From positions 248,001-312,000 of the forward strand of contig CAVXYG010000012.1 of NCBI GenBank assembly GCA_963766005.1: DNA of 64,000 nucleotides, written 5' to 3'. This document shows positions 16,170 to 24,744 of the stretch, piece by piece (within the stretch, counting starts at the first letter, position 1; each line of letters opens with the position of its first letter). The DNA is from CAVXYG01 sp963766005 (GTDB lineage: Bacteria > Actinomycetota > Actinomycetes > S36-B12 > GCA-2699445). Below the pieces are notes generated by a model. That model searched no databases, was not told where the DNA came from, and saw only the letters and a list, made by a program, of their open reading frames with translations. A program made the position numbers and the translations under genes.

Positions 16170-16361
16170 TCAGTCGGCGAAGCGCAGCGCCTGTGTGGGG
16201 CACGCGGCGACCGCCGCCTCCGCCACCTCGCGCAGCTCTTCTGCGGGGTCTGGCGCCAGCACGACCAGCACCCCGTCGATGCCCATCGCGAACACCTCCG
16301 GCGCCGCCGCCTCGCACATGCCGGTGGACGCGCAGCGGTGCTCGTCGTGGGTGATCCTCAC
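16170..16361 (-). CDS. Ferredoxin, [3Fe-4S] type, P450-associated
   Basis: 63-aa ferredoxin that overlaps the end of the cytochrome P450 gene by 4 nt (GTGA), so it is the obvious electron donor for that enzyme. The cluster cysteines are C10, C16 (CASTGMC) and C54 in the motif ACPTQAL. The middle cysteine of a 4Fe site is replaced, which defines the 3Fe-4S class common beside actinobacterial P450s. Cytoplasmic. A ferredoxin reductase is not nearby, so electrons must come from an enzyme encoded elsewhere. Confidence 0.9.
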   Translation of the reverse strand: MRITHDEHRCASTGMCEAAAPEVFAMGIDGVLVVLAPDPAEELREVAEAAVAACPTQALRFAD

Positions 16362-17632
16362 CGCGCCGCCTCCGGTGTGAAGCGCACGGTCATCCGGTTG
16401 ATGCCGTGGAAGAAGTTGCTGGAACTGGTCACCGGCTCGCCGACGACATGGATGTCGGGCAGCCTGGTGAGCAGCTCGGCGAACAGGGCGGCCAGCTGGC
16501 GGCGCGCCAACTGGTTGCCGAGGCAGTGATGGATGCCGCCGCCGCCGAACGAGATGTGCGGATTGGGCGAGCGGGACAGGTCGAGCAGTTCGGGGTGGTC
16601 GAAGACCTCCTCGTCCCAGTTGGCCGAGGCGTAGAACATGACCACCTTCTCCCCAGCGCGGATTCGCTGGCCCCGCAGCTCGCAGTCCCGCGCGGCGGTG
16701 CGGCGGAACGTCATGATCGGCGTCGACCAGCGCACGATCTCCTCCACCGCGCTGGGCAGGCGGCCGGGCAGATCGGCCAGGAGCCAAGCCCGCTGGTCGG
16801 GGAAGTCGGTGAGCGCCCGCATGCCGTGGCTGGTGCTCTGCCTGGTGGTGTCGGTGCCCGCGATCAAGAGGAGGTTGAGGAAGGACGCGATCTCCTCATC
16901 GGTCAGGCGCTGTCCGTCCACCTCGGCCTGCACCAGCGCGGTGAGCAGGTCGTCCTCGGGCCGGGACCGGCGCTCGGCGATCTGCCGGGCGGAAAGCCCG
17001 AACACCGTGACGGTCGCCTCGAGCATCCTGGGCAGCGGATCGAGGCCCTGCATGACTTCGCTGTCGCGCCATCCGCCGACGAACTCCGCCGCCCGCAGGA
17101 TCGTCATCCGATCCGCCATGGGGAAGCCCACCATGTCGCAGATGTTGTGCAGGGGGACCAGGGCAGCGACCCGGGCGACGAAATCGACCTCGCCCTGCTG
17201 TGCGATGTCGTCCACGACGCGGCGCGCGTTGTCGACGATATGGCCGTTGAAGCGGGCCATCTGCCGGGGCGTGAATGCCGAGACCAGCAGGCGACGGATC
17301 TGGGTGTGCCGCGGCGGATCCATCGCGATGAAGCCCTGGCCGGCGTCGAGGAGCTCCTTGGGCATGGAGTCGAAGACGACGCCCTCGCCGGACACGAAGT
17401 CTTCGGGCCGTCGCGTCACCTCGACCAGGTCCGCGTGCCGCACCACGGCCCAGAAGCCCTGGTCGTCCGGGTCGACGAAGAGGGGGTCCGCGGCCGGGGG
17501 GTGCCAGGAGATCGGTCGCTCGCGTCGCAGTTCGGCGAACGTGCGCTCCCGGTCAGCAGCCGTGCCCGCCCAGAAGGCATGGCTGGACACGTCGGCGAGA
17601 TCGTAGGGGCGGGCAACTGCGGAAGCCGTCAT
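16358..17632 (-). CDS. Cytochrome P450
   Basis: 424-aa soluble bacterial P450. I-helix oxygen-binding motif AGTDTTR at 258-264, K-helix ExxR at 298-301, and heme loop SFGGGGIHHCLGNQLA with the axial C370. The end SSSNFFHGINRMTVRF resembles the CYP124/125/142 sterol and methyl-branched-lipid hydroxylase group of mycobacteria, so a lipid or sterol substrate is possible but not proven. ATG 17632 is preferred because TAGATT (plus 17640-17645) ends 7 nt before it; an earlier in-frame ATG would lie inside the TetR promoter region. Co-transcribed with a 3Fe-4S ferredoxin and divergent from a TetR regulator. Confidence 0.93.
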   Translation of the reverse strand: MTASAVARPYDLADVSSHAFWAGTAADRERTFAELRRERPISWHPPAADPLFVDPDDQGFWAVVRHADLVEVTRRPEDFVSGEGVVFDSMPKELLDAGQGFIAMDPPRHTQIRRLLVSAFTPRQMARFNGHIVDNARRVVDDIAQQGEVDFVARVAALVPLHNICDMVGFPMADRMTILRAAEFVGGWRDSEVMQGLDPLPRMLEATVTVFGLSARQIAERRSRPEDDLLTALVQAEVDGQRLTDEEIASFLNLLLIAGTDTTRQSTSHGMRALTDFPDQRAWLLADLPGRLPSAVEEIVRWSTPIMTFRRTAARDCELRGQRIRAGEKVVMFYASANWDEEVFDHPELLDLSRSPNPHISFGGGGIHHCLGNQLARRQLAALFAELLTRLPDIHVVGEPVTSSSNFFHGINRMTVRFTPEAAR

Positions 17633-17639
17633 GGGCGAC

Positions 17640-17702
17640 AATCTAGCCAGAATGTCAAGTGATGTCGACGGCCAACCTGCAATGCCCAAGCTGTGGCAAG
17701 AT
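17640..17702. promoter_or_regulatory. Divergent P450 / TetR promoter region
   Basis: 77 bp separate the two start codons. The P450 side has TCGACA-17 nt-TAGATT, ending 7 nt before its ATG. The TetR side has CAAGAT (17697-17702), 7 nt before its GTG. A repeated ATGTCAAG/ATGTCGAC in the spacer is a candidate operator for the TetR protein, as divergent regulators commonly bind here. Confidence 0.45.
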
Positions 17703-17709
17703 CGGGAGC

Positions 17710-18318
17710 GTGACTACGGCCGCCGCGATCCGCGCCGACGCCCGGCAGCGCCTGCGCGACGCGCTGCTGGATGCCGCCGCCGCGACGGCTGCGGACACCG
17801 GCTGGAGCTCGGTGCGGATCGGAGCGGTTGCCCAGCAGGTGGGCGTCAGTCGCCAGACCGTGCACAACGAGTTCGGCACGAAAGCAGCGCTCGGCCAGGC
17901 GCTCGTGCAGCGCGAGGCGGACATGCTCCTCGCCCGGGCGCTGGAAGTGATGCAGATGCGGGCCGATGACCCGGCCGCAGCCGTGTCGCAGGCAGCCACC
18001 GATGCGCTGGTCGGGCTCGGCGAGCACCCCTTGCTCCTGTCCATCATCGCGGGCCCGGCCGACGATGCCCTGCTGCCGCTGCTCACCAGCCGGGCGGGGC
18101 CGCAGGTGGAGCGGGCGACGGCGGCAGTGACAGCGTGGGTTCTCGGCCAGGCCCCGGACGCCGAGGCTCGGCAGACGAGCGCGGCTGTCGACGCCGTGGT
18201 GCGCCTGGTCATCAGCCATGCGGTGATGCCCAGCGAGTCGCCGGAGATCGTCGGCCCGCGGCTGGGCCGCATCTTCGCGGTGGAGCTGGCGGCGGCACGT
18301 GGGGGCGACCAGCGGTGA
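17710..18318 (+). CDS. TetR/AcrR family transcriptional regulator
   Basis: 202-aa repressor. The N-terminal helix-turn-helix is recognisable: RDALLDAAAATAADTGWSSV, then RIGAVAQQVGVSRQTVHNEF, where the recognition helix contains VSRQTVHNEFGTK. The C-terminal all-helical part, which binds the inducer, is divergent as usual. GTG 17710 follows a CAAGAT element by 7 nt; an upstream in-frame start (17659) would add a CPSCGK segment not found in the family, so I reject it. Divergent from the P450-ferredoxin pair, which it probably controls. Confidence 0.85.
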   Translation: MTTAAAIRADARQRLRDALLDAAAATAADTGWSSVRIGAVAQQVGVSRQTVHNEFGTKAALGQALVQREADMLLARALEVMQMRADDPAAAVSQAATDALVGLGEHPLLLSIIAGPADDALLPLLTSRAGPQVERATAAVTAWVLGQAPDAEARQTSAAVDAVVRLVISHAVMPSESPEIVGPRLGRIFAVELAAARGGDQR

Positions 18319-18386
18319 ACCTTCCGGCCCGAGCGGTCGGCGACGAGCAACGCCCCCGCCGTCACGGCATCCGCAGCGCCGCTGCC

Positions 18387-19496
18387 TCACCCCCGCAGCC
18401 GGTACTCCTCTGTGCGCCTTGCGGACCAGCCCACGAGCGGGAGCAGCGCCAGGCAGATGGCGCCGGCGATGGCGAGGTCCTGCCAGACCTCGGCCAGGCC
18501 GGCGTTGTTCAGCGACGAGTCGAAGATGGGCTGCAGGAAGTAGTACGTGGGCGCTAGTTGCGCGATCCACTGCGGCAGGTTCGGGAACAGCGCCAGCAGC
18601 CCTGGCAGGACGATGAGGATGCCGCCGGCCTTGATCCAGGTGTAGAGCGTGTTCATGTCGCTGGCCCACATGCCCAGCAGCAGCCCCAGTTCCACCAGCA
18701 TCACGGTGCCCACGGCCAGGCTGAGCACGATCACGGCCGGCTGCTCGCCGAAGGCGTTGTTGATGAGCAGCGTCACCACGCCCATGAACAGCGCCAGCGT
18801 CCCGGCGAAGATCGCCTTGGACAGCAGGAACTGCCCCATGGTCGCCGGGGTTGCCAGGACCGCGTTGAGCGTTCCCTTCAACCGCTCGTCGAGGATGGAC
18901 GCGGCCGGGACGAACAGGGCTGCCACCACCAGGGCGTACACCACGAGCAGCGGCAGCACGCGGTCGCCGATCGGGATGTAGTCCTCATCCCCGACGATGC
19001 TCACCGTGACCCGGACGCCCGAGTCGTCGCCGGCGGCCTGGCGAAAGGCCGAGGTCAGGGCGGCGGACAGGACGGCGCGGTCGGAGGCCAGCGACTGGCC
19101 GGCCACCAGATAGGCGACCTCGACCTGCTGGCCGGACTGCAGCCGGGCGTCGGTGTCGGCTGGCAGCAGGAGCACGGCGTCGACATCGTGGGCGGCGACG
19201 GCGGCCCGCGCCTCGTCCTCGCTGTCGTAGCCGCCGACCCGGATGCCATCGACCGCCTGCACCGCGGAAGCGACCGCCGAGTCGCCCGCGTCGGCGATAC
19301 CGAGGCGCGGTTCGCCTGCCAGGAGGTTGCCGAACACGGCCGCCACGACGAGGGTCATGATCAGCGGCATGGCGACGGCCAAGAGGACGACGGGGGAGCG
19401 CGGTCCGAGCTTCATCTCCCGGCCCAGCATGGTGAGCACGCGGCCTGCGGGGCGTGCGGTGGTCGGCGCGGTGCCCACCGGCGCAGTGGTCGTCAT
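18387..19496 (-). CDS. ABC-2 type transporter permease (second subunit)
   Basis: 369-aa membrane protein with one N-terminal helix (PVVLLAVAMPLIMTLVVAAV), a large extracytoplasmic domain of about 140 aa, and five C-terminal helices (LPLLVVYALVVAALFVPAA, FAGTLALFMGVVTLLI, VIVLSLAVGTVMLVELGLLL, AGGILIVLPGLLALFPN, AGAICLALLPLVGW). This is the NatB/YhfI ABC-2 layout. It overlaps the paired permease upstream by 4 nt. The trio of one ATPase and two different permeases forms a heteromeric exporter; the closest precedents move Na+ or peptides, but I cannot name the substrate. Confidence 0.87.
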   Translation of the reverse strand: MTTTAPVGTAPTTARPAGRVLTMLGREMKLGPRSPVVLLAVAMPLIMTLVVAAVFGNLLAGEPRLGIADAGDSAVASAVQAVDGIRVGGYDSEDEARAAVAAHDVDAVLLLPADTDARLQSGQQVEVAYLVAGQSLASDRAVLSAALTSAFRQAAGDDSGVRVTVSIVGDEDYIPIGDRVLPLLVVYALVVAALFVPAASILDERLKGTLNAVLATPATMGQFLLSKAIFAGTLALFMGVVTLLINNAFGEQPAVIVLSLAVGTVMLVELGLLLGMWASDMNTLYTWIKAGGILIVLPGLLALFPNLPQWIAQLAPTYYFLQPIFDSSLNNAGLAEVWQDLAIAGAICLALLPLVGWSARRTEEYRLRG

Positions 19497-20641
19497 AGCT
19501 TCGCCACCCTTCGGTTGAGCGTCCAGGCGCCGACCAGGAGCAGGCCGACTCCCCAGGCGGCCATGGCTGCCAGCGCGGGGGCCGCCGCCGACCAGGTCAG
19601 CCCGCCGGCGCTGGCGTCGATGACGGTCTGCACCAGGCCGTAGGTCGGCAGGATCTTCACCCACAGCGCGGGATCGCCGGGGAGCAGCGCAGCCATCGCC
19701 GGCACGATCAGCGGGACCATGACCAGCATCCCCATGATCAGGGTGTCCATGAAGTCGCGGCCGAAGGCCCCGACCAGGAGGCCGAGGCCGGTCACCATGA
19801 CGGCGCCGAGCAGCAGGGCGGTGAGGACCAGCGGTGCCGACTGCCCGAACGCACCGATGAGCAGGCCCAGCAGCACGACCTCGCTGAACGCCAAGAGCGT
19901 CCCGAAGATGCCCTTGGCCGCGATCAGGTGCCCGGCGTTGGCCGGTGTGGCCAGCAGGGCGGTGGCGGTCCGCTCCTGCACCTCTCCGGCGACGAGGGTC
20001 GCGAGGGCGAACACCTCCATGAGCAGCACGACGACCAGGAGCAGCGGCCGCATCTGCTCGGCGAGGGAGATCTGGTCGCCGACGCGGTCGGTGCCCACGA
20101 TCTGCGTCTGGGTGGCCAGGTCCACCGGCGGTGCCTGGCCGGTGAGCGCGAAGCCGATCTCCTGCGCGGCGGACTCCAGCAGCGTCGAGTACTGCGGTGG
20201 CAGGCCCGCGGGGACCACCACGACCACCTCGGCCTCGCCGGTCGCCAGTCCGGAGGAGAAGCCGCTGGGGATCACCAGGCCGGCCGTCACCTCGCCGCCA
20301 TCCTCGACGGCTTGTGCCAGCGCCGCGCGGCTGCCGTACACGGTGACCGAGACGCCGACGGCATCGGCCCCGTCGGTGCCGCTGAGATCCAGGCCCTCCA
20401 GCACGGAGGGATCCAGCGATCCCTCCGCCACCACGACACCGACCGGGAAGGTCTCGTCCACCGACGTCGGGAGGAACTGGTAGATGATCGACCACACCAC
20501 GAGCACCAGCACCGTGATGAACACGATGAACCGGTTGCGGCGAAACGCCACCGCGTCCTTGGCCAGGATCGCTGCGACGATGGCAGGGCCGCTGACCCCG
20601 GTGTCGCGCTCAGCCGTCCGGTCGGCGATCTGGACGCTCAT
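19493..20641 (-). CDS. ABC-2 type transporter permease (first subunit)
   Basis: 382-aa membrane subunit with the same layout as its neighbour: helix 1 RFIVFITVLVLVVWSIIYQF, a soluble loop to about 200 containing VDETFPVGVVVAEGS, then five helices beginning LLLVVVLLMEVFALATLVAG followed by the typical VQERTATALLATPANAG loop. Start and stop overlap the ATPase gene and the next permease by 4 nt each, so all three are coupled. Similarity in layout to the second permease suggests ancient duplication, though residue identity by eye is low. Confidence 0.87.
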   Translation of the reverse strand: MSVQIADRTAERDTGVSGPAIVAAILAKDAVAFRRNRFIVFITVLVLVVWSIIYQFLPTSVDETFPVGVVVAEGSLDPSVLEGLDLSGTDGADAVGVSVTVYGSRAALAQAVEDGGEVTAGLVIPSGFSSGLATGEAEVVVVVPAGLPPQYSTLLESAAQEIGFALTGQAPPVDLATQTQIVGTDRVGDQISLAEQMRPLLLVVVLLMEVFALATLVAGEVQERTATALLATPANAGHLIAAKGIFGTLLAFSEVVLLGLLIGAFGQSAPLVLTALLLGAVMVTGLGLLVGAFGRDFMDTLIMGMLVMVPLIVPAMAALLPGDPALWVKILPTYGLVQTVIDASAGGLTWSAAAPALAAMAAWGVGLLLVGAWTLNRRVAKL

Positions 20642-21492
20642 GCCAGCCCCCGGCCGGCGTACTCGACGAAGACGTCCTCCAGCGTCGCCTCGGCGGTGTG
20701 CAGGGTCAGCAGGTCGGGGTCTGCGACGGCGGCGGTCACCAGGCTCGCCGCGCCGGGGTCGTCCATCGCGATCACCCGCTCCCGCACGCCGTCGCCGTCC
20801 CGGGTCCGGATGGTCAGCGACCGCGTGCCGTGCCGCAGCTTCAACACCTCCGGCGACTCGGCGACCAGCACGGTTCCGGCGTTGACGAAGGCGACCCGAT
20901 CGGACAACTCGTCGGCCTCGTGCATGTCGTGGGTGGTGAGCAGGACGGCTGCACCCCGCTCGGCCTCCTGCTTGACCAGCTCCCGTACCGCGATGGCCGA
21001 GACCGGGTCCAGCCCGTCGGTAGGCTCGTCGAGCACCAGGACGTCCGGTTGATTGACCAGTGCGCGCGCCATCATGAGCCGCTGCCGCATGCCTTTGCTG
21101 AAGCCCGAGACGCGGTCCTTGGCGCGCGGCGCCAGATCGACTCGGTCCAGCAGCGGCCCGGTGTCGAGGTTGCGGATGCCGAAGAGCTTGGCGAAGAACC
21201 GCAGGTTCTCCTCGGCGGACATCGCGGTGTAGAGGTTCTTCTCCTCGAAGCACACCCCGAGCCGGGCCTGGATGTCGTCGCGCCGCTGCGGCATGGGCAG
21301 ACCGAGGATGCTGATCTCGCCGGAGTCCGGCCGCAACTGGCCGATGATCATCTTGATCGTGGTCGACTTGCCGGCGCCGTTGGGACCGAGCACACCGAGG
21401 ATCTCGCCCGGCTCCACCGACAGGCTCACGCCGTCGACGGCGCGGACCGTGCCGTAGGAGAAATGGAGATCGACGACCTCGATCGCACTCAT
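20638..21492 (-). CDS. ABC transporter ATP-binding protein
   Basis: 284-aa ATPase leading a three-gene ABC-2 exporter operon. Walker A GPNGAGKSTTIKMI is at about 37-50, the Q-loop CFEEKNLYTAMSAEENL near 83-99, signature SGFSKGMRQRLMMARALV, Walker B DVLVLDEPTDGLDPVS, and H-loop LTTHDMHEADEL. The C-terminal 60 aa are the DrrA-type extension. The ATG is preceded by GAAAGGAGCACC, a good ribosome site. It belongs to the DrrA/CcmA/NatA class of ABC-2 exporter ATPases. Confidence 0.92.
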   Translation of the reverse strand: MSAIEVVDLHFSYGTVRAVDGVSLSVEPGEILGVLGPNGAGKSTTIKMIIGQLRPDSGEISILGLPMPQRRDDIQARLGVCFEEKNLYTAMSAEENLRFFAKLFGIRNLDTGPLLDRVDLAPRAKDRVSGFSKGMRQRLMMARALVNQPDVLVLDEPTDGLDPVSAIAVRELVKQEAERGAAVLLTTHDMHEADELSDRVAFVNAGTVLVAESPEVLKLRHGTRSLTIRTRDGDGVRERVIAMDDPGAASLVTAAVADPDLLTLHTAEATLEDVFVEYAGRGLA

Positions 21493-22061
21493 GGTGCTCC
21501 TTTCGGCGCACTGCCCGCCATCACTGCCAGGGTGGCGGACCGGGGCGGGGGAGATGCAGGGGCGAAGGTCCTCCCGCCGGGTCGTTGGCCCGGCGGGAGG
21601 CGGTGGGTCGCCGCAGCCGGCCGCGGCCGGCATCCGCGGCGGCGATGGCCTGCCGGAGTTGGCTGCCGGAGCGCCGAGCGGGCCGGTCGGCGAAGGGGAG
21701 GCCCGCTGACCGACGCGGTGGGCATCGTGGCGGCCGGGTGCTGCTGCGGCCGGGATCCGGGGTCCGCGTCGGGGCCCACGGCCAGCGTCGTCGCCCGCGG
21801 CTCCCGGGCCGTCGCGATGCGGCGCTGTGGAGGGCGATGCGCAACCGGGGACGGCCGTCCAGGCCACGGCGAAGGGAAGGATCGGCGGGGGCCGGCGCTC
21901 GGCACCGCCCGACGCACCAGGGCCGCCATGGTGGGCGTTGGGCGATAGCGCCGCCAGACGCTCCCGCCCCGCTGGAGCATCTGGCACGTCCGTCCCCGGC
22001 GCTCGTCCAGCTTCCCGCCCTCGGGCCGAGCCGTTCCCATCGGCTCCGGGGCGTGTTGACC
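21493..22061. other. Intergenic region without a recognisable gene
   Basis: 569 bp between two minus-strand operons. It contains the hairpin at 21570-21600 and otherwise only GC-rich DNA whose open frames are Arg/Pro-rich and lack family features. It should hold the terminator of the siroheme operon and the promoter of the exporter operon. Confidence 0.5.
21570..21600. terminator. Perfect 12-bp hairpin
   Basis: CCTCCCGCCGGG (21570-21581) and CCCGGCGGGAGG (21589-21600) form a perfect 12-bp GC-rich stem with a 7-nt loop TCGTTGG. It lies about 80 bp upstream of the exporter operon and 460 bp beyond the siroheme operon. There is no T-run on either side, so it is either an intrinsic terminator of the high-GC type or part of the exporter leader. 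Confidence 0.55.
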
Positions 22062-22724
22062 TCAGAGGACCGCACCCACAGCGACCGGGAGGCCTGCGCC
22101 GGCACCACGGACTCCCCGCACCAGTTCCCGGATGAGCGCGTCGGACTGACCGGCGAGCGCAGCCACCGGCAGCATCGCAGCCGCCGCCTGCTCGATGATG
22201 CGCCCGCTGAAGTACCCGCGGGCGATCAGCAGCGGCACCACGATGCTCGACGCGGGATCCAGGTCCAGGTCGGCGAGCCGTGCCCCCGGGCCGCTGGCGT
22301 GGGCGATGGGGGTGCCCAGGGCGTCGGCGGTCTCCTGCCACTTCTGGAGCACGGCGCGGTCCCGGGTCCCGGCCGTGACGAGCACCGGTGTCCGCCCGGG
22401 GGCGACCCCCGCAGTCTCCTCGACGAGCGCGCGGCCCCACGGTGTCGCCGAGGTCAGCAGCGGTGGTGCCGACATGACCAGCGGAACCGGGGCCTGCGCA
22501 ACCGCTTCGCCCACATCCACCTGCACGTGGTATCCGGGGCTGAGGAGCAGCGGCACGACGACGCCCGGGCGGTCGGCGACATCTGCCAGTCGGGGCGGGC
22601 AGTGGTCGAGGTAGCAGGCGTGCACGTCCTGGCCGAGCGCGGACGACAGCCGCTGCGCGATGCCGTCGACATCGCCTGCGTGCCGCGGGTCCGCGCTGCC
22701 GTGCGCCAGCAGGTAGACCGTCAC
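22062..22724 (-). CDS. Sirohydrochlorin ferrochelatase (CbiX/SirB-like)
   Basis: 220-aa two-repeat CbiX-family chelatase that inserts Fe2+ into sirohydrochlorin, the last step to siroheme used by SirA. The first half begins VYLLAHGSADPRH with the metal/tetrapyrrole His and continues VVVPLLLSPGYHVQVDV (second ligand His). The second half repeats the fold with weaker motifs (SIVVPLLIARGYFSGRI). Its GTG overlaps the upstream siroheme synthase gene by 4 nt. M. tuberculosis has the same arrangement (sirA-cysH-che1). It is the last gene of the operon. Confidence 0.88.
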   Translation of the reverse strand: MTVYLLAHGSADPRHAGDVDGIAQRLSSALGQDVHACYLDHCPPRLADVADRPGVVVPLLLSPGYHVQVDVGEAVAQAPVPLVMSAPPLLTSATPWGRALVEETAGVAPGRTPVLVTAGTRDRAVLQKWQETADALGTPIAHASGPGARLADLDLDPASSIVVPLLIARGYFSGRIIEQAAAAMLPVAALAGQSDALIRELVRGVRGAGAGLPVAVGAVL

Positions 22725-24019
22725 CGCGCCGCCACGGCGGGCACCGTCTCCTCGACGTCGCGCGTGTGCTGGGGCAGCGCGTGTCCGGCCGCGGCGCTGG
22801 AGCGCGCCAGATCGCCCAGGGAGCCGCGGAGTGCCACGACGTCGCCGACGACGACGATCGCCGGGGAGGCGACCCCGCTGCGCCGGGCGATGTCGGCGAT
22901 GTCGGCCAGGGTTCCGACCTCGGTCCGCTGCGCGGGGGTCCACCCGCGCTCGATGATCGCCGCCGGAGTCGTGGCCGGTCTGCCGGAGGCGACCAGGGCC
23001 TCGGCGGTGGCGCCGAGCGTGCGCGTTCCCATGAGCAGGACCAGCGTGGCATCGGCGGGGGCCTCGCAGGCCTGCCGCGCGACCTCGTTCGGGCCGCCAT
23101 GGCCGGACAGGACGACCACGGAAGAGGTGATGCCGCGGTGGGTCACCGGGATACCCGCCGATGCGGGCACCGACAGCGCCGAGGTCACGCCCGGCACGAC
23201 CTCAACCGGGATCCCTGCCCGGACGCACGCGAGGGCTTCCTCGCCGCCCCGGCCCAGCAGGAACGGGTCGCCACCCTTCAGCCGCACCACCCGGTGCCCC
23301 TCGCTGGCCCGCTGCACGAGGAACGCGTCGATCTCCTGCTGGGTCCAGCTGTGATGCCCGGGCCGCTTGCCGGCGTAGCGGATCTCCACATCGGCGTCGA
23401 GGTCGGCGAGGACCGCGGCCGGCACGAGGTGGTCGGTGACCACGACGTCGGCCTGGCGCAGCAGCCGCCGACCCCGGATCGTCAGCAGGTCCGGATCGCC
23501 GGGCCCGCCGCCGATGAGGGTGACGCCGCCGCCGGTGGGCGACGGCTTGCGCCGGCGCCGCAGCGGGATCTCGCCATCGGCGAGGGCCGAGGCGATGCCC
23601 CGTCGCACGGCAACGGCCCGTCGCGGGTCCCGACCGCCGTTCACGGCGACGGTCACGCCGTCCTGGGCGGTCGTCGTGCCGCACCACGCCGGCGAGGCTG
23701 CCGCGTCGGAGGCCCGCACCGACCAGATCCGCGCGGCCTCGGCCGCGGCGACGACGGCATCGTCGACGACGGGGTCGCCGGTCGCCGCGTGGACCAGCCA
23801 GGCCTGCTCGACGTCGCCGGGCTCGAACCCGCGGGCGCGCCACGTCAGGCGCTGCTCGCAGGACCAGGAGGCCACCGTCGACGTGGCCTGCGGTGCGACG
23901 ACGTCGACGAGCGCTCCGGAGCCGAGCAGGGACTCGATGCGCCGGGTCGCCACCGGACCCGCGCCGACGACCAGCACACGTCGACCCTCGAGGTTCACGA
24001 ACAGGGCGTAGTCGTTCAT
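22721..24019 (-). CDS. Siroheme synthase: precorrin-2 dehydrogenase + uroporphyrinogen-III C-methyltransferase
   Basis: 432-aa fusion. Residues 1-175 are a Met8/CysG-type NAD-binding dehydrogenase (NLEGRRVLVVGAGPVATRRI). Residues 185-415 are the SAM-dependent methyltransferase that converts uroporphyrinogen III to precorrin-2: LIGGGPGDPDLLTIRGRRLL, then VVRLKGGDPFLLGRGGEEAL and VTSALSVPASAGIPVTHRGI. Iron insertion is probably done by the separate CbiX-like protein overlapped downstream, so the dehydrogenase part may have lost the ferrochelatase role of CysG. ATG 24019 overlaps the cysH stop (ATGA). Product feeds SirA. Confidence 0.92.
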   Translation of the reverse strand: MNDYALFVNLEGRRVLVVGAGPVATRRIESLLGSGALVDVVAPQATSTVASWSCEQRLTWRARGFEPGDVEQAWLVHAATGDPVVDDAVVAAAEAARIWSVRASDAAASPAWCGTTTAQDGVTVAVNGGRDPRRAVAVRRGIASALADGEIPLRRRRKPSPTGGGVTLIGGGPGDPDLLTIRGRRLLRQADVVVTDHLVPAAVLADLDADVEIRYAGKRPGHHSWTQQEIDAFLVQRASEGHRVVRLKGGDPFLLGRGGEEALACVRAGIPVEVVPGVTSALSVPASAGIPVTHRGITSSVVVLSGHGGPNEVARQACEAPADATLVLLMGTRTLGATAEALVASGRPATTPAAIIERGWTPAQRTEVGTLADIADIARRSGVASPAIVVVGDVVALRGSLGDLARSSAAAGHALPQHTRDVEETVPAVAAR

Positions 24020-24744
24020 AGGTGCAACCCGCATTCCACCTTGGTGCGGCCGCTCCAGCGACCAGATCGCTCGTCCTCGCCGTCGACCACCGGGCGGGTG
24101 CACGGCGAGCAGCCGATGGACCGATACCCCACCTGCCGCAACGGGTTCTCCATGATCGAGTACTGCTCGATGCAGGCGTCGATATCGGCATCGCTGAACG
24201 CCGCAATCGGGTTGATCTTGATCATGGCGTGCTTGGCGTCCCACGCAACCAGCGGAGTCTCCGCCCGACCGGCATGGTCGCCGCGCCGCAGCCCGGTCGC
24301 CCACGCGTCATAGCCGTGCAGCGCCGCATCCATCGGCGCGGTCTTGCGCATCGCGCAGCATGCGTCCGGATCGCGCTGCCACAGGTGCTCGCCGTGGCGG
24401 TGGTCCTGCTCGGCCACGCTGAGGTCCGGCTTCAAGGACCGGACGTTGACCGGGTACATCTGGGCCACGGCATCGCGCAGGCCGAGGGTCTCGGCGAAGT
24501 GGTAGCCCGTCTCGGCGAAGAGCAGGTCGACGCCCGGCACGGCTTTCGCCGCCAGGCACGCCATGACGCCGTCGGAGAACGACACCGCCACGGCGAGCCG
24601 GTCCACGCCGAGCGTGTCGCCGAACCATTGCAGCAGGGCGACCGGGTCGGCGTCGTCGCCGAAGACCGATTCGGCTTCCGAGACGATGGCGCGCAGCTGC
24701 GACTCCGGCCGCCGCGGCGGTGCGAGGTCGACGTCGATCGTCAT
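24016..24744 (-). CDS. cysH: Assimilatory adenylyl-sulfate (APS) reductase
   Basis: 242-aa reductase producing sulfite from APS. The nucleotide-binding part has VAVSFSDGVMACLAA (53-67). It has the [4Fe-4S] cysteine pairs C129-C130 and C212-C215 (CCAMRK, GCSPCT), which separate APS from PAPS reductases, and the catalytic C238 in the terminal ECGLHL. ATG 24744 overlaps the sirA stop (ATGA). Sulfite made here goes directly to the sulfite reductase encoded upstream. No thioredoxin or APS-kinase gene is adjacent. Confidence 0.94.
   Translation of the reverse strand: MTIDVDLAPPRRPESQLRAIVSEAESVFGDDADPVALLQWFGDTLGVDRLAVAVSFSDGVMACLAAKAVPGVDLLFAETGYHFAETLGLRDAVAQMYPVNVRSLKPDLSVAEQDHRHGEHLWQRDPDACCAMRKTAPMDAALHGYDAWATGLRRGDHAGRAETPLVAWDAKHAMIKINPIAAFSDADIDACIEQYSIMENPLRQVGYRSIGCSPCTRPVVDGEDERSGRWSGRTKVECGLHL

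Noticed and set aside
18387..21492. Antibiotic biosynthesis self-resistance exporter
   Set aside because: The ATPase and two permeases fit the general NatA/NatB-like class, but no biosynthetic gene is in the neighbourhood.
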